DNA from: Ga0077555 sp050250755
GTDB taxonomy: Bacteria > Pseudomonadota > Alphaproteobacteria > Rhizobiales > Hyphomicrobiaceae
Reading direction: 5' to 3'
Assembly (NCBI GenBank): GCA_050250755.1
Contig: JBFWOB010000001.1
Coordinates: forward strand, 231,826-295,825
Length of the DNA stretch: 64,000 nucleotides
Part shown: piece after piece, positions 55,864 through 64,000 of the stretch
Layout: the number at the start of each line of letters is the position of its first letter
Numbering within the stretch: position 1 is the first letter of the stretch
Program-made: the position numbers and the translations under genes
Notes under the pieces: model-generated
What the model was told of the DNA's origin: nothing
What the model saw: only the letters and a program-made list of their open reading frames with translations
The model's database searches: none

Positions 55864-57180
55864 TCAGGCTGCGTTCGCCTGAGACAGAAAGCGCTTATTG
55901 GGTACGCTGTCCGGGCGAAACGCCAGCCGTTCGTTGGCGAGTGCCACGGCGATGCTCCTCATTCCCGCGCGAGCGGCTGCCTCGTTCAAGGTCCATTCGA
56001 CAACGTCGCGCTGAGCGTGGCTGCCGCCGATCCGCCAAAGATGGTAGCGCGACGCGAGCAGCTTCTCGGTCGCCTCTGCGTAAGCGCGACGGTCGAAGGC
56101 CATGAGACCCTCGACAATCGGCAGGCCAATCTCGCGATAGGTTGACGACACTTCACTGTCGCCGGCAGCGGTCACTCGCATCCCCGCGAGCAAGCGATCG
56201 AGCTCGGCACCATCCTGAGCGCGGATGGCGGCCATCGCTGCGTGAACGTCCGCAAACAGGCAGATCTCTCCATTCGCATGGCCGGCCCAAAGTTTAGCGA
56301 GGTCTTTCCAGCGGCTTCCGCCGTCGTATCCCAGTATCTCGAGCCGCCACAGCAATGCGGAACCGTTGGTGAGGCTGATACCCGTCGGCCGCTGCGTTTC
56401 GGCAATCGGTCCATCGTAGAGCGCGAGCGCCGCGTCGTAGTCGCCAAGCTCCACGTGAAAGAGCGCGTTGTGCCACCAGATGTGGGTGCGGCTCATGTTG
56501 TCCTTGCCGGCCCAAAAGGGCATGCGCCCCTCCATCCACGCGACGCCCTCCGCGGGCCGCCCCGTCATCTCGAGAACGTGCGAGACGGCATGATGCGGCC
56601 AATACCCGTAAGGCTCGAGTTCGGCCGCAGCGCGAGATGTCTCCTCAGCCCTCGCATAGTCGCCAGCTTCTTCGAGGCCGAAACCATAGAATGAGAGCAT
56701 GATTCCGTAGCCCGGCATCGACGCGGACCACTGCGGCAGCGCACGCGCCGAGCGGTCACGCACGTTTGCGAACCGGCCCTGGAAGGCATCGAGCAGCATC
56801 GCTGCAAAGTGACCGAGAAGATCAAGCGGTTCGCGCATGAGGTAGGGGTCGAGAATCGCCGTCGCAGATGCACGCCGGCCTTTGATGGCGTGTTCGAGCG
56901 CGGCGAGATGGGCCCTTTCGCGTGACGTCAGCGGGAGGGCGCGTGCGGCTTCCATCAGTGGACGTGCGCCCGTGATGAGCACGGCATCGTTGGCGAGAGC
57001 AAGAACCCATGCCTTGCCGATGTGCGCCATGGCACACTGGGGCGCGGCCTCGCGTGCGGCATCGAAGGCAGCGAGCGTATCGCCATAGGAAAGCGCGAAA
57101 GCACGCACAGCTCTGTCGAACGCCTCCGCAGCCTCGACCGTTGCGCCCGTCAATTCGAGTCCTTGCGCGTTCTTCGGCAT
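55864..57180 (-). CDS. Tetratricopeptide-like protein (TTC38 family)
   Basis: The 438-residue protein is built of helical repeats. The start ALSYGDTLAAFDAAREAAPQCAMAHIGKAW and the later HHAVSHVLEMTGRPAEGVAWMEGR and THIWWHNALFHVELGDYDAALALYD match the tetratricopeptide repeat protein 38 family. ATG at 57180 follows GGGAGGAG; the frame extends to 57453 without TPR character. It probably binds other proteins; no function is known. It is convergent with the histidine kinase gene. Confidence 0.82.
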   Translation of the reverse strand: MPKNAQGLELTGATVEAAEAFDRAVRAFALSYGDTLAAFDAAREAAPQCAMAHIGKAWVLALANDAVLITGARPLMEAARALPLTSRERAHLAALEHAIKGRRASATAILDPYLMREPLDLLGHFAAMLLDAFQGRFANVRDRSARALPQWSASMPGYGIMLSFYGFGLEEAGDYARAEETSRAAAELEPYGYWPHHAVSHVLEMTGRPAEGVAWMEGRMPFWAGKDNMSRTHIWWHNALFHVELGDYDAALALYDGPIAETQRPTGISLTNGSALLWRLEILGYDGGSRWKDLAKLWAGHANGEICLFADVHAAMAAIRAQDGAELDRLLAGMRVTAAGDSEVSSTYREIGLPIVEGLMAFDRRAYAEATEKLLASRYHLWRIGGSHAQRDVVEWTLNEAAARAGMRSIAVALANERLAFRPDSVPNKRFLSQANAA

Positions 57181-57268
57181 CGCATTCTCCTCCCGCGTAA
57201 TTAGTTGGAATTTTTTCCCATCGTAATGCGGCGTTGAAGGAGGACAAGTCTGCGGAAGCAGAAGCCGC

Positions 57269-58798
57269 CTACCAGGTAGGCGGCGTCCATTCGGTGCTCT
57301 CGTCGATCGGGTAAGAGGGGCGGGGGAGGTGGTTGAATTGAAGGCGCTCGAGGATCGGTGACGCGAGACCAACCGTATCGATCTCGTAAACATGCTCAGG
57401 CGGGAACCAGGGCAGGAATCCAGACCGGAAATGCCCGCGCGACTTGACCACAACGGTGTGCGCCTTGCCGATGTCGAGGCCGAAGATCTCGAAGAACATC
57501 GGGTCGAGCGTTTGCGTCCGGTCGGAGATGATCACGGCAGTGACGCCACCGATCTTCAACGCCGCCGACGGTCCGAGATGGACGGTCCGGCCTTGCGCTG
57601 ATCCCAGCCGGCCGACGAATGTCCCGTCGTGCAGCCCCACCACCTCGGCTTCCGCCTCGAACGGCGCATCGCAGGGCAGGCCGGCATGCCGGTTGAATTG
57701 CGCCTTGAAGCGCGCGCCGACGCCAAGCTTGTGCGCTTCCTCGGCGAGCGGCCGATCGAAGAACGAGCCCATCAGGACGTTCTCGGCGCCGGACCACACC
57801 AGCGCCGAAAGCAGCTCGGTCGTGCGTCCCGTGCCGCCGCCACCTGGATTATCGGCCGTATCGGCGAAGATGACCGGTTTGCGGTCTCGCTTTTGCGCCA
57901 GCGCGACGGCGTCTGACAGCGGCGTCAGCTTTTTCCTGAAACGTGAGCGATTGGCCCAACCGAATTCCGCGATCTCCTTGGCCAGCATCTGGGCGCGTGC
58001 AAGGTCGTTGCGCGCGGTGACGACGATCGCGACGCCGTTCTTGGTCGAATCCGAAAAAACGAAGCCGCCGAAGATCGAGACGTTGAGGATGTCGCCCGCA
58101 AGCTCGGCGCGTCGCCGGGTGCCGAGGTCGATCATCTCGCCGTAAGGGCCGCTCGCCGTGAGCAGGTTGACGGTCGCAGGGGTCAACGGCAACCGGATGA
58201 ACGCGGCCTTGGGGTTGGCAATTCCGGCCAGCATCAGTCGCAGGGCGAGCGCGGCTTCCTCTCCACGTTCGATGTAGTCCACGTGTGGGTTGGTCCGATA
58301 GCCCACGATGAGGTCGGACTGCTTGACCATGCGCTCGGAGATGTTGCCATGAAGATCGAGCGTAACGACGATGCGAGCCTCGGGGCCGGCGATCTCGCGC
58401 GCGAGCGCGATCATTTCGCCATCCGGATCGTCGCGATCTGTCGCGACCATGGCGCCGTGGTTGGAAACGTAGACGGCATCGAGCGGCCCGGCAGCCTCGA
58501 GGCCGGCACGCATCTGCGCGAGGTAATTGTCCATCAGCGCGCCGTCGATGTATCCGGCAGGTTGACATGCCGCGAGCAGGATCGGCACGGGCTCCCAAGG
58601 GCCGGTCGCATCCATCGTCTTCACGAATGCCGCGCTCTCGCCCAAGATGTAGGGATGCTCCTTGCGGGCTTCCGAAAGGATAGCCTCTCCCTCGAGCTGA
58701 TAGAGGCTCTTGAAATCCTCTTCCTTGGCCACCGGCGCGAAGCGGTTGCTCTCGAGCCAGACACCGATGATGGCAACGCGCGGATTGGTCTTGGACAT
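57269..58798 (-). CDS. M81 family metallopeptidase (MlrC-like)
   Basis: The 509-residue protein begins RVAIIGVWLESNRFAP, the M81/MlrC start, and holds DAVYVSNHGAMV, VVTLDLHGNIS, FADTADNPGGGGTGRTTELL and HVYEIDTVGLASP. Metal-binding Asp and His residues fall in these blocks. MlrC acts last in microcystin breakdown; relatives of this kind occur in many soil bacteria with unknown peptide or amide substrates. It lies 108 bases downstream of a hydantoinase/oxoprolinase-like gene on the same strand, a common pairing. Confidence 0.88.
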   Translation of the reverse strand: MSKTNPRVAIIGVWLESNRFAPVAKEEDFKSLYQLEGEAILSEARKEHPYILGESAAFVKTMDATGPWEPVPILLAACQPAGYIDGALMDNYLAQMRAGLEAAGPLDAVYVSNHGAMVATDRDDPDGEMIALAREIAGPEARIVVTLDLHGNISERMVKQSDLIVGYRTNPHVDYIERGEEAALALRLMLAGIANPKAAFIRLPLTPATVNLLTASGPYGEMIDLGTRRRAELAGDILNVSIFGGFVFSDSTKNGVAIVVTARNDLARAQMLAKEIAEFGWANRSRFRKKLTPLSDAVALAQKRDRKPVIFADTADNPGGGGTGRTTELLSALVWSGAENVLMGSFFDRPLAEEAHKLGVGARFKAQFNRHAGLPCDAPFEAEAEVVGLHDGTFVGRLGSAQGRTVHLGPSAALKIGGVTAVIISDRTQTLDPMFFEIFGLDIGKAHTVVVKSRGHFRSGFLPWFPPEHVYEIDTVGLASPILERLQFNHLPRPSYPIDESTEWTPPTW

Positions 58799-58906
58799 GA
58801 GAGGCTCCGGACGGTTTAGGTTCGCTGAACGCCGCCCAGGCTACGACGGGTCCACAGGGTGTGCCATCTGTCGGTCGAGGCATTCGCGCCGGCCAACGAC
58901 CGTCCG

Positions 58907-61033
58907 TCAAGGGCCGCCCGGCATCGCGATGAGGGCCACTGCCATGTCGCTCGGCTTACCATCGAGTTCGCTTTTGGCGAGGGCCAGCGCCTGCTCCAGG
59001 TCCTCGACACCGGTGAGGTCGACCAGATGGCGCTCGTGGAGAAGTACCAGGCCAGGATGCGCGCGAACTTGCTCGTCGGATCCACCAGCGGCGTGCCAGA
59101 GATCGGACAGTGCGCCGGCAATGCCCGCTGCAGTGGCGCTCGTGGCGAGCGCACGGCTTCGCTGAACACGAATAGCGCCTTGCCAATCGATCACGCGCAA
59201 CGATCGCGGACCGTCGCCCGCGGTTTGATAAACGCGGAACCCGGGCGTGGCCGCCGCAAGCGCGACCCCATCGGCGGCCAGATCGAGCGAGCGTGCCGCG
59301 AGCGTACGTGCCTCGCGTTCGGAAATGGCTCCGCTCGCATCTTTCACGTGCATTTCGGCCGCGCCCATGGCGGTGGCCCGGACGCGGTGGGTCTGGGTAT
59401 CGACCTCGACAGTGACATCGACTTGCGCCGGATCGGCGCCGAGGCGCACGACGGCTTCGAGTGCTTCCTTGCGGATCGCGAGCAGGTCCTCCGGCTGAGG
59501 ATGCGGGACGATCCGCTCGACCACGTCGCGCACGAGGGCCAATGCCACGCCGATCGATGAAATCACTTCCGCATCACGGCTGATCTCGTGCCGGAGGCTG
59601 GCCTGCTCCGCAGCATAAGGAACCAGCGCCGCGGCCCCGCCGCCTTCGCCGATCAGCATCTGCTGGTCGGCGTCGAGCTCGTACTCTTTGATGAGATCGG
59701 CCACGACGGGCAGCACCTTGGCGACCGCGCAGTCCAATACCTGACGCGCGGCTTCCTCGACTGTGCAACCCAGGAACGTTGCCAGCGGCTCGAAAGCGCG
59801 CTTCGCGGCCTCCGGGTTTCCGAAAGCATGGTTGCCGGGCTTCGCGTAGCCGAGCACGTTGGCCGCGCACGTATTGGTCAGGGCGAAGCGGCGACCGTCT
59901 TTGGTGCGGATGGCGACGTGATTGGCGCCGTCACCGGGCTTCGGCTCGAAGAGTTCGAGCGTCGCCCCGTCGAAGGCGTCCGGATCGGCGAATGCCGCAT
60001 AGGCGAGCCCTGCGATGTGAGCGCTTCGCGGGCCGACATCGAGAAGGCGGCCGGCCTCGGCCCGGATGAGACTTCCGCCCGCGATGCCGATGACGCGTAC
60101 GTCGAGCGAGGAAACATAGGTCTCGTGTCCGCCGACGCGAGCATAGGCAACCGTCGGTCGGCCGTTCTTGATCACCCCGATATTGGTCGATGTGCCGCCA
60201 ACCTCGAAATAAAGCCCATCGGCCACCTTTAGGTGCATTAGGGCTCCTGCGACGCTCGCTGCAGGCCCCGAGAGCATCGTCATGGCCGGACGCCGCCGCA
60301 TCTCCTTGATGTCCATCACGCCGCCGTCGCCGCGCATCACCATGAGGGGCGCCTTGATACCGGCTTCGCGGACGCTCGCCTCGGTCATGTCGGCGGTGGC
60401 GATCATGCGCGGCAGGATCGACGCATTGATGACGGCCGTGCGCGTACGTGTCGTCAGGCCGTAGAGGCGCGTGATCTCGTGGCCGCAGGTGGTCGGTAAG
60501 CCCGCTTCGGCGCCGAGAGCGCGGACCAATTCCTCCGTGCCTGTGTTATCGACGCCGAACGCGGCGGATGCGACGAGCACGCGCGACCCCTCGGCCTGGA
60601 GCTCCGCGATAGCCTCGCCCACCGCCTCGTCCGCAAGGCCGTCGGAGACGAGAAACCGGTTGGCTGTTCGGAGCCACCGACCCGGAGCGAGCTCGATGGG
60701 CGCGATTTTTGCCTGTGGCTCAGCCAGCGCGGCCGCCGCCTGCCCGGCCATGGCAACCACGCCGACGGATGCGACATCCCCTTCCAGCAGCGCGTTCGTC
60801 GCCTGGGTCGTCGAGTGTGCGAGAAACACCACCTGATCCGGAGAGACGCCCGACGTCTCGAGGACCGTTCGGAACACCTCGACGACGCCAGCCGCAACGC
60901 CGCGCACGTGGTCGTGCGTGGTGAGGACAGATGACCTGCCGATCACCTCGCGAGTGGCGGTATCGATTAGGACTGCTTTGGTAAACGTGCCGCCAACGTC
61001 GATGCCGATGCGATAGGCTCGCTTAACGCTCAT
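58907..61033 (-). CDS. Hydantoinase/oxoprolinase family protein (HyuA-like)
   Basis: The 708-residue protein begins YRIGIDVGGTFTKAVLID, the ATP-binding start of the acetate-kinase/hydantoinase fold, followed by HSTTQATNALLEGDV, TRTAVINASILPRM, MRGDGGVMD, SGPAASVAGA, and EVGGTSTNIGVI. Relatives use ATP to open cyclic amides (5-oxoproline or N-methylhydantoin), but no HyuB gene is adjacent. With the M81 peptidase it probably forms a two-gene unit. ATG at 61033 is used. Substrate unknown. Confidence 0.88.
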   Translation of the reverse strand: MSVKRAYRIGIDVGGTFTKAVLIDTATREVIGRSSVLTTHDHVRGVAAGVVEVFRTVLETSGVSPDQVVFLAHSTTQATNALLEGDVASVGVVAMAGQAAAALAEPQAKIAPIELAPGRWLRTANRFLVSDGLADEAVGEAIAELQAEGSRVLVASAAFGVDNTGTEELVRALGAEAGLPTTCGHEITRLYGLTTRTRTAVINASILPRMIATADMTEASVREAGIKAPLMVMRGDGGVMDIKEMRRRPAMTMLSGPAASVAGALMHLKVADGLYFEVGGTSTNIGVIKNGRPTVAYARVGGHETYVSSLDVRVIGIAGGSLIRAEAGRLLDVGPRSAHIAGLAYAAFADPDAFDGATLELFEPKPGDGANHVAIRTKDGRRFALTNTCAANVLGYAKPGNHAFGNPEAAKRAFEPLATFLGCTVEEAARQVLDCAVAKVLPVVADLIKEYELDADQQMLIGEGGGAAALVPYAAEQASLRHEISRDAEVISSIGVALALVRDVVERIVPHPQPEDLLAIRKEALEAVVRLGADPAQVDVTVEVDTQTHRVRATAMGAAEMHVKDASGAISEREARTLAARSLDLAADGVALAAATPGFRVYQTAGDGPRSLRVIDWQGAIRVQRSRALATSATAAGIAGALSDLWHAAGGSDEQVRAHPGLVLLHERHLVDLTGVEDLEQALALAKSELDGKPSDMAVALIAMPGGP

Positions 61034-61337
61034 TGCAGAAGGCTCGCGTCGTGGGGCTTCGGGCAGGGCCGCGCGGGCCGATGCGGGGGCTCAGATCTCG
61101 GTTCATGCGGGGTTCCGCGGGATTGGTCGATGCGTATCGCGCGGGAGACTAAGCAGAGTTTGCTCCGGAATGCGAGCGGCACAACCCCTTGCAATGCTGA
61201 GATGCCGGATTCGCGGCCGGATGCCGGGCGTGACTTGGAATCGTTCTAGAGCCCATTGCCGTCAGCGGGGGCCTTTGTGTAGAACACGATTGGAAAACGC
61301 TCGACTCCCTTGCGGCCGGTCCTTCCGGAGGAAGCTT
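61034..61337. other. Divergent gene-free stretch before leuD
   Basis: About 304 bases between the start of the hydantoinase-like gene (minus) and leuD (plus), so it must carry both promoters. I saw no clear hairpin, leader peptide or operator. A GGAGGAAGC ribosome-binding site for leuD is at the right edge. Confidence 0.4.
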
Positions 61338-61943
61338 ATGGACAAGTTTACGACCCTGAAGGGCGTGGCAGCGCCCTTGAACATGATCAACGTCGATACC
61401 GACATGATCATCCCGAAGCAGTATCTGAAGACGATCAAGCGCACGGGGCTCGGCAAGCATCTCTTCGCTGAGATGCGCTACGACGAGCAGGGCCGTGACA
61501 AGCCGGATTTCGTGCTGAACAAGGGGCCCTATCGCGGCGCAACCATTCTGGTCGCCGGGCAGAACTTCGGCTGCGGTTCGAGCCGCGAGCATGCCCCCTG
61601 GGCGCTGCTCGATTTCGGCATTCGCTGTGTGATCGCGCCGTCCTATGCCGATATCTTCTTCAATAACACGTTCAAGAACGGCATCTTGCCCGTGATCTTG
61701 CCGGAAACCCGCGTCAACGAACTGATGCGGTTCCTGCTAGAGCTGCCTGGCGCCGAGGTCACGATCGATCTCCCGGCTCAGACGGTCACTGGTCCTGATG
61801 GCAGGACGGACAAGTTCGACATCGACCCGTTCCGCAAGCACTGCTTGATCAACGGCCTCGACGACATCGGCCTCACCCTCGAGCAAGCACCTGCAATCAC
61901 CTCTTACGAAGGTCGGATTTCAAACGATCGTCCTTGGGTCTAG
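61338..61943 (+). CDS. leuD: 3-isopropylmalate dehydratase small subunit
   Basis: The 201-residue protein has the LeuD blocks FTTLKGVAAPLNMINVDTDMIIPKQYLKTIKRTGLG, GQNFGCGSSREHAPWAL, APSYADIFFNNTFKNG and a closing GLDDIGLTLE. With LeuC it isomerises isopropylmalate in leucine synthesis. LeuC is not next to it, as often in alphaproteobacteria. ATG at 61338 follows GGAGGAAGC. A strong hairpin follows the stop. Confidence 0.95.
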   Translation: MDKFTTLKGVAAPLNMINVDTDMIIPKQYLKTIKRTGLGKHLFAEMRYDEQGRDKPDFVLNKGPYRGATILVAGQNFGCGSSREHAPWALLDFGIRCVIAPSYADIFFNNTFKNGILPVILPETRVNELMRFLLELPGAEVTIDLPAQTVTGPDGRTDKFDIDPFRKHCLINGLDDIGLTLEQAPAITSYEGRISNDRPWV

Positions 61944-61979
61944 CACTTCGGGAGACGCCGACAATCCGGTCTCTTGCGA

Positions 61980-62011
61980 CAACGCCCGGCCGCCTCATCG
62001 GCCGGGCGTTG
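61980..62011 (+). terminator. Strong hairpin after leuD
   Basis: CAACGCCCGGCCG (61980-61992) pairs perfectly over 13 bases with CGGCCGGGCGTTG (61999-62011) around the loop CCTCAT. It starts 37 bases after the leuD stop. No long T-run follows (TCGCGTCTGTTCC), so termination may be only partly intrinsic. Confidence 0.65.
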
Positions 62012-62149
62012 TCGCGTCTGTTCCTGGGTAAATGTCAGCCGCGGAAAGCACCTCTCGCCCAGTCCGCCGAAGACCGTTAACCTCCGCATCTGCCGGATGC
62101 CAAGCGGCCCGAAGAGGTCGTTCAGCCGGCAGCTACCTGGAGGAAACAA

Positions 62150-63739
62150 ATGAAACTTCTAAAGTCTCTTGCGGTCGCGTCCGCAGCGTTCGGGCTTTGC
62201 ACTGGCCCCGTCGCAGCGCAAAAACATGGCGGTACGCTGCAGGTCTACATAAGTGCCAATCCCTCGAGCATGTCGGTCCTCGAGGAGGTGAGCTACACGA
62301 CGGTGATGGCGGCAGGCGCTATTTTTAGCGGTCTGGTCACATTCGATCCCATGAAACCAATCGGCGCTCTGGACACGGTCATTCCGGAGTTGGCCAAGAG
62401 CTGGTCCTGGGATGAAACCGGCACCAAGCTCACGTTCGAGTTGAACGAAGGCGTCAAATGGCACGATGGCAAGCCGTTCACGGCGAAGGACGTGAAGTGC
62501 ACGCTGGATTGGATCACAGGCAAAGTGCCGGGCTATTTCCGCAAGAACCCGCGCCGTATCTGGTACACCAATGTGAAGGAGGTTACAGCCGATAACGATT
62601 ATCGGGCGACGTTTCACCTCAATCGGCCGCAGCCATCCGTACTGGCATTGCTGGCCTCTGGTTTCGGCGTGATCTATCCATGCCATGTTGCGGCGAAGGA
62701 TCAGCGCACCAATCCGATCGGAACCGGACCCTTCAAGTTCGTGGAGTTCAAAAGCAACGAGCGCGTGCGCGTCGTGAAGAACCCCGACTACTGGAAGAAG
62801 GGCCTCCCTTATCTGGACGCCATTGACTACACGATCATCGGCAATCGCTCGACGCGCGTGCTGGGACTTATTGCGGGCAAGTTCGATCTGACGACGACCG
62901 GCGATATCACTGTGCCGATCATGAAGGATATCGCCTCTCAGGCCCCACAAATCGTGTGCACGCTGGGGCCGACGAATGTCTCGGTCAATGTATTGATCAA
63001 CGACAAACGCCCACCGTTCGACAATGTGAAGCTGCGGACCGCCGTATCGCTTGCGGTCGATCGCTTGGGCATGCTCACCATCACCTCCCACGGCGCGGCA
63101 TCGATCTCGGGCGTGATGATGGCACCTCCGGAAGGCATCTGGGGAATGCCGCCAGAAGTCATTGCAAAGTTGCCGGGTTACGGCGGCACGCTGGAGGAGC
63201 GCCAGGCCGAAGCGCGTAAGATTATGGAAGAACTGGGTTACGGTCCTGGGAACAAGCTGAAGGTCAAGGTTTCCACGCGCGACCTGGCATCCTACAAGGA
63301 TCCCGCCGTGATCATGGTTGATCAGCTCAATCAGGTGCATTTCGAGGCGGAGCTCGAAATCATCGAGTCGACGGTGTGGTTCGGCCGGGCGGCGCGCCAG
63401 GACTACGCGGTCGCGTTGAACCTCACCGGCTCGAGCGTCGACGATCCTGATGCAACGCTGGTCGAGAGCTACGCGTGCGGGTCGGAGTACAACTACTCCA
63501 AGTACTGCAATCCGAAGCTCGACAAGATGCTCGCCGATCAGTCATCCGAGCGGGATACTGAGAAGCGTAAGAAGATGGTTTGGGAAATCGAGCGCTTTCT
63601 TGCCGAGGAAAACGTGCGCCCGGTGCTTTACCATGGTCGCACGGCGCAGTGCCGCCAGCCTTACGTCAAGGGCCACGTGCGCTCCGACAACAGCATCTAT
63701 TCTCACTGGCGCCACGAACAGGTGTGGCTGGACAAGTAG
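62150..63739 (+). CDS. ABC transporter substrate-binding protein, family 5 (peptide/nickel type)
   Basis: The 529-residue product has a signal peptide (about residues 1-23, VAAQ). The family 5 core shows GALDTVIPELAKSWSWDETGTKLTFELNEGVKWHDGKPFTAKDVKCTLDW (in its usual pattern), IGTGPFKFVEFKSNERVRVVKNPDYWKKGLPYLDAIDY, and VSLAVDR. It binds a peptide or other solute in the periplasm for an ABC importer; permease genes are not present and may lie beyond the window. ATG at 62150 follows GGAGG. Confidence 0.9.
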   Translation: MKLLKSLAVASAAFGLCTGPVAAQKHGGTLQVYISANPSSMSVLEEVSYTTVMAAGAIFSGLVTFDPMKPIGALDTVIPELAKSWSWDETGTKLTFELNEGVKWHDGKPFTAKDVKCTLDWITGKVPGYFRKNPRRIWYTNVKEVTADNDYRATFHLNRPQPSVLALLASGFGVIYPCHVAAKDQRTNPIGTGPFKFVEFKSNERVRVVKNPDYWKKGLPYLDAIDYTIIGNRSTRVLGLIAGKFDLTTTGDITVPIMKDIASQAPQIVCTLGPTNVSVNVLINDKRPPFDNVKLRTAVSLAVDRLGMLTITSHGAASISGVMMAPPEGIWGMPPEVIAKLPGYGGTLEERQAEARKIMEELGYGPGNKLKVKVSTRDLASYKDPAVIMVDQLNQVHFEAELEIIESTVWFGRAARQDYAVALNLTGSSVDDPDATLVESYACGSEYNYSKYCNPKLDKMLADQSSERDTEKRKKMVWEIERFLAEENVRPVLYHGRTAQCRQPYVKGHVRSDNSIYSHWRHEQVWLDK

Positions 63740-63813
63740 CGTCGCGGAAGTGACCGTTAAATTGCCGGAAGGCGCGCAACGCGCCTCTGGCGTGCTTACG
63801 AAAGAGATGCGGC

Positions 63814-63939
63814 CTAGAGCAAGTTCAAGCTAGATAGACCCGACTCTTGGCCACGAATGCCACTGCTCCCCTCCCCTCCCCTTGACGGGGAGGGGCGGGG
63901 GTGGGGTGACCGTCTCGCTTCATCGCTCGCGATAGCGAC
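63814..63939. repeat. Dispersed intergenic repeat, copy 2
   Basis: It starts TAGAGCAAGTTCAA and ends GATAGCGAC, with the same block order as copy 1. The central hairpin (63873-63881 with 63887-63895) has nine perfect Watson-Crick pairs around TTGAC, where copy 1 has a T.G pair at one position. It lies 74 bases after the binding-protein gene. Confidence 0.75.
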
Positions 63940-64000
63940 CAAATCTGGTCGGATGTCTTGCTTCGTCATTGGCGATCGAGCAGTTCAATGGCCCCCCCCC

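Noticed and set aside
61034..61337. Possible leucine attenuator before leuD
   Set aside because: No leucine-rich leader peptide and no paired hairpins were seen.

Overview
The window reads as chromosomal DNA of a GC-rich alphaproteobacterium, most likely a Rhizobiales (Hyphomicrobiales) soil or water organism. Four things point that way. An Hsp20 gene is paired with a DUF1150 gene behind what looks like a ROSE-type RNA thermometer. There is a short phasin, which implies polyhydroxyalkanoate granules. There are orphan Bug-type binding proteins and many CaiB/BaiF CoA-transferases. A GC-rich dispersed intergenic repeat is present in two copies. I could not assign a genus. No tRNA, rRNA, CRISPR array, phage module or complete insertion sequence was found.

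Layout. 0-5.7 kb: a secreted caspase-like protein, an exported M19 dipeptidase, a permuted papain-like (YiiX-type) protein, a murein endopeptidase-like LAS enzyme and a Bug binding protein. 6.0-8.9 kb: an accessory pocket holding a single-chain retron reverse transcriptase-TIR fusion, a small unrecognised ORF, an AT-richer gene-free stretch and a small membrane protein. 9.1-22.8 kb: an exported amidohydrolase, an HdeD-like protein, a membrane metallophosphoesterase, a DCC/saccharopine dehydrogenase-DUF4166 pair, a FIST sensor protein, a GNAT/SDR pair, an AI-2E family transporter, a lipoprotein, and an XRE/MmyB-type regulator divergent from a small membrane protein.

22.8-30.1 kb and 44.2-52.4 kb hold acyl-CoA metabolism: three CaiB/BaiF CoA-transferases, four SDR dehydrogenases (counting the one at 46.6 kb), an enoyl-CoA hydratase, a MaoC-like hydratase, two thioesterases, a Baeyer-Villiger-type monooxygenase and a UbiH-like monooxygenase. 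Inside the first block lies a GrdB-like gene interrupted by an in-frame TGA. A well-placed SECIS-like hairpin follows the TGA, so I read it as a selenoprotein with Sec182. 30.2-42.8 kb carries a MaeB malic enzyme divergent from an orphan 2-oxoglutarate dehydrogenase E1-like gene, then hemF, an ABC exporter, a second Bug protein, a YbdK-type ligase, TerC, a VOC protein and a small membrane protein.

43.0-44.0 kb holds a lysine-rich exported protein with its own terminator, then a gene-free stretch whose minus strand folds into at least four hairpins. Their G.U pairs are all legal only on the minus strand, which suggests a structured RNA of unknown family. 52.4-64 kb holds a peptidase M15-like protein, the hsp20/DUF1150 heat-shock pair, a phasin divergent from a sensorless histidine kinase, a TPR protein, an M81 peptidase with a hydantoinase/oxoprolinase-like protein, leuD, a family 5 ABC binding protein and the second repeat copy.

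Most worth following up: the retron-TIR locus and its unplaced msr-msd RNA, the UGA-containing GrdB-like gene, the folded RNA near 43.6-43.9 kb, and the hsp20 thermometer. Every assignment rests on reading motifs by eye. No database search or folding program was run.
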